A stretch of DNA of 64,000 nt, taken from NCBI GenBank assembly GCA_016178705.1, contig JACOST010000011.1:124001-188000 (forward strand). The letters run 5' to 3'. The DNA comes from Deltaproteobacteria bacterium. Lineage in GTDB: Bacteria; Desulfobacterota; Binatia; HRBIN30; JACQVA1. Below the pieces are notes generated by a model. That model was not told the DNA's origin. It ran no database searches and was given only the letters and a program-made list of their open reading frames with translations. This document shows, piece by piece, positions 31,869 to 39,224 of the stretch (within the stretch, counting starts at the first letter, position 1; each line of letters starts with the position of its first letter). The translations under genes and the position numbers were made by a program.

Positions 31869-33059
31869 CTATCCTCTCGGCAATCCAAGCACACGCTGGG
31901 CGATGATGTTGCGTTGCACCTCCGAGGTGCCGGCGTAGATCGTCGCGGCGCGCGACCAAAGCAATTCGTGCGACCAGAAGCCGTCGTCAACCGCACGCGC
32001 CGACTCTTCCAGCAGCAAGCCCGAAGGGCCCAGTATCTCGATGGCCGTGTCCTTCATGCGCTGATCGAGCTCGCTCCAGAACAACTTCAGAATCGAACCT
32101 TCCGGTCCCGGCTTGCCGTCGCGCAGGATCACCGACACGTTGCGATAGGCGGTGAGGCGAAGGATCTCGACCTCGATCGCAAACTGCGCGATGCGCTGGC
32201 GGACAATCGGGTCATCGGCAGCCGCCGTTCCGTTGCACCCGGTACGGCGCGCCAACTCGCCGAGTAGCTGGCGCTCGATCTGCAACCGCGTGTGCGGCGC
32301 GGCGCCGCCGCGCTCATGCGCCAGCGTGGTCATCACCACGTCCCACCCGCGGTTGATCTCGCCCACGATGTTGGCGCGTGGGACGCGCAGCTCGTCGAAG
32401 AACACTTCGTTGAACCAGGCTTCGCCGGTGATCTCGCGCAGCGGGCGGATGGTGATGCCCGGGCTCTTCATGTCGACGAGGAGGAACGTCAACCCCTTGT
32501 GCTTCGGCACGGACGGATCGGTGCGCACGACCAAGATGCACCAGTCGGCATAGTGCGCGTAGCTGCACCAGATCTTCTGGCCGGTAACGATCAGCTCGTC
32601 GCCACGCAGCTCGGCGCGGGTCTTAAGCGCGGCGAGGTCAGAACCGGCGTTCGGTTCGGAGAAGCCCTGGCACCAGATCTCGTCGCCGCGCAGAATTTTC
32701 GGAAGGAAGCGCTCCTTCTGCCACGCCGCACCCGACGCGATCAGCGTCGGCCCGACCAAGCCCATGCCGACCGCGAGGTTGATCATGTCGGGCGCGCGCG
32801 CCAGAGCGTACTCTTCGTTGAAGATGAGTTGCTCGACGATGCTGGCGCCACGACCGCCATACTCCCGCGGCCACGCGATGCCGGCCCAGCGGCCGTCGAA
32901 GAGCGTGGCCTGCCACAACTTGACGAAGGCGACCTTCTCCGCCGCGGTGGTCGGCTGGCGAAACGCGGGCGTACCCCAACCGACGGGCAGATGCGTGTGC
33001 AGCCATTCGCGTACGTCGTGGCGGAAGCGTGCCTCGGCGGTGGTCGGTCGGAAGTCCAT
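31869..33059 (-). CDS. acyl-CoA dehydrogenase
   Basis: 396 residues, flavoprotein of the ACAD fold: GIAWPREYGGRGASIVEQLIFNEEYALA, the FAD/substrate block GFSEPNAGSDLAALKTRA, EVFFDELRVPRANIVGEINRGWDV, and the C-terminal SRAATIYAGTSEVQRNIIAQRVLGLPRG. Length and signatures suit actinobacterial FadE-type enzymes acting on steroid or branched-chain acyl-CoA. Likely co-transcribed with the amidohydrolase and hydratase genes. Confidence 0.9.
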   Translation of the reverse strand: MDFRPTTAEARFRHDVREWLHTHLPVGWGTPAFRQPTTAAEKVAFVKLWQATLFDGRWAGIAWPREYGGRGASIVEQLIFNEEYALARAPDMINLAVGMGLVGPTLIASGAAWQKERFLPKILRGDEIWCQGFSEPNAGSDLAALKTRAELRGDELIVTGQKIWCSYAHYADWCILVVRTDPSVPKHKGLTFLLVDMKSPGITIRPLREITGEAWFNEVFFDELRVPRANIVGEINRGWDVVMTTLAHERGGAAPHTRLQIERQLLGELARRTGCNGTAAADDPIVRQRIAQFAIEVEILRLTAYRNVSVILRDGKPGPEGSILKLFWSELDQRMKDTAIEILGPSGLLLEESARAVDDGFWSHELLWSRAATIYAGTSEVQRNIIAQRVLGLPRG

Positions 33060-33063
33060 GGAT

Positions 33064-33181
33064 CGCGAGTCGGGAATCGTGAGTCGTTAGTCGTGAGTGG
33101 TGAGTCGGGGATTGGGTGGAGATTTTCAACTTGTTCCGTCGGTCACGACTCACGAGTCACGGCTCACCATTCACCACTCAC
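33064..33181. repeat. GTGAGTC heptamer arrays in inverted arrangement
   Basis: CGTGAGTCGTTAGTCGTGAG and GGTGAGTC units crowd 33078-33110, and complementary CACGACTCACGAGTCAC and ACCACTCAC units fill 33142-33181. The whole lies between acyl-CoA dehydrogenase and DUF1329 genes and reaches the latter's stop. Function not evident. Confidence 0.5.
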
Positions 33182-34548
33182 TTCCCGAAGCGTTGCAACG
33201 TGTTGTAGTCGAAGAAGCTGGGGTCGTAGGGAACGCGGCGGTCGTTCGGCACGTCCTTGCCCGGCGGGAGCAGTCCGCCCAACGTCGCGCGATTCATCTT
33301 GATGTTCTCGGCGCACTGATAGGCCATCGACGATGCCCACAGCCACTCGCTGGTGCCGTCGGGGCGCTTCAGCTCTTCCTTCTGATACGCGAGCACCTGC
33401 AGCGTGTTGAGCAGTTCGCCGGTCCAGCCATACTTGCGGTTCCACGCCCCCTGATAGGTTTCCTTGTCGACGTAGAGTTGGATCTTGCCGTACAGGTAGT
33501 ACTTGTCCTTGGGCACGGCCTCGATGATCCAACTCGGGCGGCGCGCTAGGGCGGCGCGGACCGGCGCCCACCCGACACCCTTCCAACTCGGATCCTGGAA
33601 GCCGACGGTCGGCACGCCCGCCGGCCACACCGAGCGCCAACCACCGGAGGGCAGCCACACTTGAGTCGGGCGACCCGCGAAGCTGGCGGCATCGACCAAG
33701 CGCAGCACTTCGGTTTCACCGACCAGCTTCCACGTGAAGTCTTCCGGCTTGCCGTCGAAGAACGGCCCGTCGTCTTGGCTCATGTCGGAGCCGAGAAAGC
33801 CGTCGGAGCGATTGGAGGGACTGACCGCACGCACGCGACGCAGCGCCGGCACGTACACCCAGTTCGAGTCGCGCTTGGTCGCTTCGCGATAGCGCCAGGT
33901 GAGCGCGGCAGTGCCGTTCAAGTCGGCGGGGCTGGTGGCGATGGCAATGAACTGGCCGGAGAGATTGTTCGGATTGGCGATGCGATAGCGCTCGCCTTGG
34001 CCGTCATAATAGAGGAAGTGGACGTCTTGCACTGCTTCGCGGTCGACGTGCGACGGGTTCACCCAGTTGAGCAGCACCATGTTGTGGCTGTTGCCTTCGT
34101 TCCAGTACTCGTACTGGAAATTCCATTCGATCTTGATCGCGGCGTTGGGATCGGCGGGATCGATGGTCGGGAACGGCAGCCCGTAGATGAACGGCGGTTG
34201 CTGGCCGCTCGTCTTGTCGACCACGGTGCCAACCGGAGTGACCGTGTAACGGCCGGCGTTCGTCTCGCTGGCGGCTTTGAACTGTGGGTCCCAATGATAG
34301 ACGCCGAGCGGCCAATCGATGATCGTGTTGACGTACTCGCCGTCTTTGTAGTGCCTGAGGATCTCGGGGGGCAGGAGATCTTTGGCCTGCTCCCAGTTGT
34401 CCTTGCCCAGCACCTCGCCGGGCTTCACGCCGGCTTCCTTGGCTTGCTTGGCCGCCATCTCGGCGTCAGGCTGGGGCGCGGCAGAGGCCCCATGAACAAC
34501 GAACCACCCGACTGCCAGTATCAAGACGAACCACAACGACTTGCGCAT
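33178..34548 (-). CDS. DUF1329 family periplasmic/outer-membrane lipid-transport-associated protein
   Basis: 456 residues from the ATG at 34548 (AGGGGGCAGACG upstream), with a signal peptide MRKSLWFVLILAVGWFVVHGASA. DUF1329 features are PPEILRHYKDGEYVNTIIDWP, the NPSHVDREAVQDVHFLYYDGQGERYRIANPNNLSGQF block and FLGSDMSQDDGPFFDGKPEDFTWKLVGETE. DUF1329 proteins are LolA/LolB-like in fold and co-occur with MMPL/RND exporters and YCF48 proteins, as here. The last gene of the operon YCF48-RND-DUF1329. Confidence 0.85.
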   Translation of the reverse strand: MRKSLWFVLILAVGWFVVHGASAAPQPDAEMAAKQAKEAGVKPGEVLGKDNWEQAKDLLPPEILRHYKDGEYVNTIIDWPLGVYHWDPQFKAASETNAGRYTVTPVGTVVDKTSGQQPPFIYGLPFPTIDPADPNAAIKIEWNFQYEYWNEGNSHNMVLLNWVNPSHVDREAVQDVHFLYYDGQGERYRIANPNNLSGQFIAIATSPADLNGTAALTWRYREATKRDSNWVYVPALRRVRAVSPSNRSDGFLGSDMSQDDGPFFDGKPEDFTWKLVGETEVLRLVDAASFAGRPTQVWLPSGGWRSVWPAGVPTVGFQDPSWKGVGWAPVRAALARRPSWIIEAVPKDKYYLYGKIQLYVDKETYQGAWNRKYGWTGELLNTLQVLAYQKEELKRPDGTSEWLWASSMAYQCAENIKMNRATLGGLLPPGKDVPNDRRVPYDPSFFDYNTLQRFGK

Positions 34549-34573
34549 CGTCTGCCCCCTTCTGGCCGCGGCG

Positions 34574-36964
34574 TCAGCCGACTGTGCCGGTTCGTGCCGC
34601 GAGCTCAACGCGCTGCGCCGCCCGCTCGATGGCAAAGCGCGGCTTCAGCAACGACACTAGCGCCGGGATGAACACCAGAGCGCCGATCGCGTGGAAGATC
34701 ATCAACATCATCAGCAAGAACGCCATCTCGGCTTCAAACTTCAGCGGATGGAATAGCCAAAACATGACGCTGACCACCAGCGTCGTGCCGGTGAAAATGA
34801 TCGCCTTGCCGGTGGTGGCGATCGCGCGGCGATTGGCTTCGTCGAAGTCCTGCACCACTTCGTACTCTTCGACGATGCGGCTGAGCACGTAGTAGCCGTA
34901 ATCGATGCCGATACCGATGCCGATGGCGGCTACCGGTAGCGAGTTGATGTTGAAGTCGATGCCGACAAAATACATCACTGCTTCGGACAGAGGTTGCGCC
35001 ACCAACGAGGGAATCATCACGATCAGCGCGCCGACCACCGAGCGGTAGGTCGCGAAGCTCAACAGAAACACGACGAAGAAGATCAGCGGCACGTTCACTC
35101 GATACGACCAGTCGACCTCTTCGTTGGTGGCGGCGAGAAGGCCGAGCAGTCCGCCCGCGAGTAAGTAGCGTACGCTGTCATTGGGCTGCGAGTTCTGGGC
35201 AATGTAGGCCTTGGCGCGATCGAGGGCGCCGTGAATGACTTCGTTGGTGTAGTTCTTGTAGAAGATCGTGACCGTGGCATTGTTGTAGTCAGGACTGAAG
35301 AAGCGGTCCATCTCACCGCGGCTGGTACCGGAGGTGAGGAGGAAGAACAGCTGCCCAACGTGGTCGTTGCGCGTCGGCAGCATTTCCCACTTCGGATCGC
35401 CTTCGTGGAAGGTACGGAAGATTTTCTTCAGCAGTGTGGTGGCGGTCAGCGAGCCGTCCGCCCCTTCGCCTTGTTCCATGTAGCGCTGAAAGAGGTCGAG
35501 CTGATTGAGTGTGTGCGCGTCCTTGATCGCCTCGGGCCGCTTGCCCTCGGCGATGATGACGAGTTGGCTGGCACCGGCGAATTTCTCGTTCACCTTGCTG
35601 AAAGCGACGTTGTACGGATGATCCTTATAGAGCAGCGCATGGCCCGGCTCGGTGTCGCCGGTCTTGAGATGATGGCCGAAGTAAACGCCGATCACCATCA
35701 TCAGCGCGAACGTCGCGACCACGGCCCAGCGCCAGGTGCCGCTGCCCAGCGCGATCAGCCAGCGGGTGATGGCGTTGTAAAAGCGATCGGAGAGCTGCCC
35801 GGCCTTGGGCTCGTGCTTCGGCGGCCGCACGAACGACAGGATGATCGGGTGCAGTGTCACCACGCTAAGGAAGATCGACAGAATCCAGAACGCGGCGACG
35901 AACGCGAGCTTCTGCATCAGCGGAATGCTGGCCACCGCGATAGTCAACGTCGCCGCGGTGTCAGAGGCGATCGACACCATCGCCGGGCTGTAGAGACTGA
36001 CGTACGAGCTGACGATGGCGGCGCGCTTGTCCTTCAAGCGGAAGTATTCCTCGTGGTAGCGCTCCATCGACTGCACGGAGTGACTGAGCGCGCGTGCCGT
36101 GATCAGGACGAAGACCACCAGCACCAGCGGGTCGAGTGTCAGTCCGGCCAAGCCCGCGAAGCCCAGACCCCAGACCGCACTCATCAGACCCGAGAAGGTC
36201 GGGATCACCACCCCCTGCACGGTGCGGAAGTAGAACCACAGCAGGAGGATCATCGCGATGCCGGTGGCGGCCAGCACGTAGCCCATGCTGCCCAGGGCCT
36301 GTTGGAAGTACGCGAACAGAATCGGCGGGCCAGCGACGTAGATCTTCACCTTGCCATCGGCTTCCTCGCGCTTCACGATCTCTTGCACCTTCTGCCACAT
36401 GGTGGCGAGGTCGATGTACTCTTCCCAGAAGCCGGCGGTGATCAACGTCGCCTTGTCGTCCTTCGAGACGAACAGGCCGCGCACGCCTTCGGTGGTGTAA
36501 ATCTTCTGCCGCAAGAAATCGAGTTCCTCCTGATCATCGGGCAGCTTCGGATAGACCAGCGGCACCACTTTGATGCCCGAGCCCGACGTGAGGGTTGTCT
36601 TCAACTTCGGGTGGGTGATCGAAATCACTTGCTCGCCGTTCACGCCCGGCACGTTGTGCAGGAGGTCGAGGGTGATGCGATCGACCTTGTGGATGATCTC
36701 CGGGTCGCTGAAGAGGTCACCCTTCTGGACTTCGAGCGTCATGACCAGCACGTTCGAGGTGCCGAACATGCTGCGGTACTTGAAGTAGGTCTGAATGTAC
36801 GGATGGCCGGGCGGGTAGAGGTCGATGAAATTGGTGTAGATCGTCAAGCGGAAGATGCAGAACCACAGCAAGAAGAGCGTGCTGATGCCGATCGCGATCG
36901 ACACCGGCACGCGGTATCGGAGCAGAAAGTGAAGATACTTCTCAATGAGGCGTTTCGGCAGCAT
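34574..36964 (-). CDS. MMPL/RND family transporter (HAE3-type)
   Basis: 796 residues with the RND plan: TM1 at ~20-38, a long periplasmic loop, a block of membrane helices at ~235-400 (VLAATGIAMILLLWFYFRTV, FAGLAGLTLDPLVLVVFVLITARALSHSVQ, TAATLTIAVAS), and a second loop/helix repeat at ~425-780 (PVAAIGIGIGIDYGYYVLSRIVEEYE, TTLVVSVMFWLFHPLKFEAEMAFLLMMLMIFHAIGALVFIPAL). It likely moves lipids or hydrophobic molecules across the envelope. Its 5' end overlaps the YCF48 gene by 23 bases; operon with DUF1329. Confidence 0.88.
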   Translation of the reverse strand: MLPKRLIEKYLHFLLRYRVPVSIAIGISTLFLLWFCIFRLTIYTNFIDLYPPGHPYIQTYFKYRSMFGTSNVLVMTLEVQKGDLFSDPEIIHKVDRITLDLLHNVPGVNGEQVISITHPKLKTTLTSGSGIKVVPLVYPKLPDDQEELDFLRQKIYTTEGVRGLFVSKDDKATLITAGFWEEYIDLATMWQKVQEIVKREEADGKVKIYVAGPPILFAYFQQALGSMGYVLAATGIAMILLLWFYFRTVQGVVIPTFSGLMSAVWGLGFAGLAGLTLDPLVLVVFVLITARALSHSVQSMERYHEEYFRLKDKRAAIVSSYVSLYSPAMVSIASDTAATLTIAVASIPLMQKLAFVAAFWILSIFLSVVTLHPIILSFVRPPKHEPKAGQLSDRFYNAITRWLIALGSGTWRWAVVATFALMMVIGVYFGHHLKTGDTEPGHALLYKDHPYNVAFSKVNEKFAGASQLVIIAEGKRPEAIKDAHTLNQLDLFQRYMEQGEGADGSLTATTLLKKIFRTFHEGDPKWEMLPTRNDHVGQLFFLLTSGTSRGEMDRFFSPDYNNATVTIFYKNYTNEVIHGALDRAKAYIAQNSQPNDSVRYLLAGGLLGLLAATNEEVDWSYRVNVPLIFFVVFLLSFATYRSVVGALIVMIPSLVAQPLSEAVMYFVGIDFNINSLPVAAIGIGIGIDYGYYVLSRIVEEYEVVQDFDEANRRAIATTGKAIIFTGTTLVVSVMFWLFHPLKFEAEMAFLLMMLMIFHAIGALVFIPALVSLLKPRFAIERAAQRVELAARTGTVG

Positions 36965-38000
36965 GTGTACTCTCGCGAGGGAGATCGACCCGACCGTCCG
37001 CTATCGCTACGCGCCGTCCGCCGGCGCCGACCATCATTCCGTTGGCACCGGGAACGATCGCCACGTCCCGCAGCCAGCTAACCCCCCACGATTGCGGCAC
37101 CGGCTCCCGGGTCCAGGTTCTGCCGCTGTCGCTGCTGGTGAAAATTGCGCCGATCTCGCCCACTGCGTAGCCGTTCGGCCCAACCACGGTTACGGCGTAC
37201 AGGGTGGGGTTGTCGAACGTTTGCCCGGCACCGACTTGCTCCAAGCCGCCGGTTTGCCCCGAGCCGTTTTGCAACTCCCAGGTGGCGCCACCGTCTTGTG
37301 TGTGCAGAATCAAGGCGTCCATGCCGACGGCCCAACCGCGCTGGCGATCGGCGAAGTGAATGGCGAAGAGCGTCTTGTCGGCCCCGGTGTGCTGCTCGCT
37401 CCACGTCAGCCCGCCGTCTTCGGTTACCAGCACGGTGCCGGCTTCGCCGGCGATCCAGGCGTGCTTACGATCGACCATCGAGACACTATTCAAGATGACG
37501 TCGCGTGAGAACGAGTGAGGCTCCCATGTCTCGCCGCCATTTTTCGTGATCAGAATCGTACCCCAGTCTCCGACGACGCACCCGACCTCATCATCGACGA
37601 AGTCGACATCGAAGAGGTGATGATCGGTCTGGCTGGGTTGCGCGCTCCACGAATCGCCGCCGTTGTTGGTGTGCACGATCACACCGGAGCGGCCGACCGC
37701 CCAGCCTTCATTGGTATCGGTGAAATCCACGGCGAACAGCGGTTCTTGCGTGTGCGACGCTTGCGACTGCCACGTCTTGCCGCGATCGTGCGTCCGATAG
37801 ATGGTGCCGAACGCGCCGACCACCCACGCGTCGTCATCGTTCAGGAATCTCGTACCGTAGAGATTGTCGGTGATCCGTTCGCTCGGCGGTGGCGCCGCCG
37901 CGGCCAGCCGGGGCGCCAGCGCGGCCAGACCTACCGCCAGCAGCACGCGCAGGACGCGTCGAGACTGCACACCGAGATGGATATGGAATCGATTCAACAC
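36942..38000 (-). CDS. YCF48/BNR beta-propeller protein
   Basis: 352 residues with a signal sequence (VLRVLLAVGLAALAPRLAAAA) and repeated ~45-residue propeller blades of the form GWAVG-x-G-x-I-x-x-T-x-D-G-G-x-T-W (GTIYRTHDRGKTWQ, GVIVHTNNGGDSWS, GTILITKNGGETWE, GTVLVTEDGGLTWSE, LILHTQDGGATWE, GAIFTSSDSGRTWT). YCF48-like proteins aid assembly of membrane complexes; in MMPL/DUF1329 operons a transport-accessory role is inferred. A DUF1302 partner is not next to it. Confidence 0.85.
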   Translation of the reverse strand: MLNRFHIHLGVQSRRVLRVLLAVGLAALAPRLAAAAPPPSERITDNLYGTRFLNDDDAWVVGAFGTIYRTHDRGKTWQSQASHTQEPLFAVDFTDTNEGWAVGRSGVIVHTNNGGDSWSAQPSQTDHHLFDVDFVDDEVGCVVGDWGTILITKNGGETWEPHSFSRDVILNSVSMVDRKHAWIAGEAGTVLVTEDGGLTWSEQHTGADKTLFAIHFADRQRGWAVGMDALILHTQDGGATWELQNGSGQTGGLEQVGAGQTFDNPTLYAVTVVGPNGYAVGEIGAIFTSSDSGRTWTREPVPQSWGVSWLRDVAIVPGANGMMVGAGGRRVAIADGRVDLPRESTHAAETPH

Positions 38001-38174
38001 CCGGAACTCAACGTCACTCGCGCGAAGGCCGCCGGGTTATAGGTCGCGCAATTCGTTTGTGTCAACAGCATTTCACTCTCACCGTGCCGCCGTTCGCGTC
38101 GCGGCGAGACCGCGCGGCCGTTCATGGCCTCAGGGATTGTCATTCGCCCGCACTCGGTGCCTAACTAACGACCG

Positions 38175-39011
38175 TTAGTCAAGGGCTGGGCTCACTGCAG
38201 TGCGGATGGCGATCGCGGCATCCAAGCCATCGTGGTCGGAGAAGGGATCGTCGACGCCGGTGTTGCGGATCGCTTCGACTTCAGCGGTGAAACGCCAAGC
38301 CGGACTGTGGTGCGCCAGAACGTAGTCGAGCCATTCGTTCTCCTTCACAGCTTCGTTGTGAAGGACGGTGCCGCGGCCGCACCGCTGACGCAGCTTCTGC
38401 GTGAGGTCTCCCCATGGACCAGTGATCTGCGCGTACAGCACCGTCTCTTCCGGCATCGTGTTGAGATCGCCGGCCGCGAGCACCGGCACCGCCGAGTCCA
38501 ATCCCGCTGCCACCTCTGACAACTGGGCAATCTGCGCGTGTCGGATCTCCTCATAGCGGTACTCACCGTACTGCGCTTGCAGGTGCGTGTGGAGGACGAA
38601 CAGCCGTTGGCTGGAATCACGATGGCGCAGTTCGATGATCTGAATACCTTTGGCGCCAAGGCCGTCGCCTTGCCAGAAGATGAGTCGACTCGCCGCCGCG
38701 CCGAATTCCTCGAAGCGAGCGACGCGCCGTTCCGTTGACCACGGACTCGACCTCCGCAGAAACGCGAGCAACCCCCCCTTGCGGCCAAGCAGCGCGCCGG
38801 CCGGAACATCGATCGAGTCGTAGTCACTGCGAAGCTGATCGACCAAGTAGGCAGCGTCGCCGGGAAACCAGACTTCCTGGAGCAAGGCGAGATCCGGCGC
38901 CCGCCGCGCAATCTCCATCGCGGCGGCGCCCATTCGAGCGCGTCGCCGCGGCGCGAACGGGGGCCCGTGCAGATTCCAGGTGACAAGTCTCAGGTACAAC
39001 AGCACGGCCAT
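38175..39011 (-). CDS. endonuclease/exonuclease/phosphatase family protein
   Basis: 278 residues from the ATG at 39011 (MAVLLYLRLVTWNLHGPPF); a longer frame to 39119 is less family-like. Marks of the EEP fold are LVTWNLHG, DLALLQEVW (metal Glu), VLHTHLQAQYGEYRYEEIRHAQIAQLSEV, VLAAGDLNTMP (Asp/Asn) and the C-terminal DPFSDHDGLDAAI with the catalytic SDH. Members cleave phosphodiester or phosphomonoester bonds in nucleic acids or lipids; the substrate is not evident. Confidence 0.85.
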   Translation of the reverse strand: MAVLLYLRLVTWNLHGPPFAPRRRARMGAAAMEIARRAPDLALLQEVWFPGDAAYLVDQLRSDYDSIDVPAGALLGRKGGLLAFLRRSSPWSTERRVARFEEFGAAASRLIFWQGDGLGAKGIQIIELRHRDSSQRLFVLHTHLQAQYGEYRYEEIRHAQIAQLSEVAAGLDSAVPVLAAGDLNTMPEETVLYAQITGPWGDLTQKLRQRCGRGTVLHNEAVKENEWLDYVLAHHSPAWRFTAEVEAIRNTGVDDPFSDHDGLDAAIAIRTAVSPALD

Positions 39012-39224
39012 CCGCTTCTCGATGGACGACCTCGTTGACGACACCTCAGCCACGATCGAGACTTCATCGGCCGAGGTGGTGATACTGAAGTTCGTCATCC
39101 CTGGCGTCGGCTGGCTCATCCAGTTTCACGGCACCGAGGGCAATGTCATCTGCACCATGCACAAAGACCGCGACACGAGATGACGCGGCCGTGTCGACAG
39201 TCTCTACAGTTTGTCGAGGGCAAA

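Noticed and set aside
35231-37081. A 616-codon open frame on the plus strand.
   Set aside because: It is the antisense shadow of the RND transporter gene, whose motifs are clear on the other strand.
38980-39183. A plus-strand frame (possible start at 39025) with a protein-like VVILKFVIPGVGWLIQFHG run.
   Set aside because: It is short, starts inside the 5' end of the EEP-family gene on the other strand, and no ribosome site or family supports it. A small gene here is not excluded.
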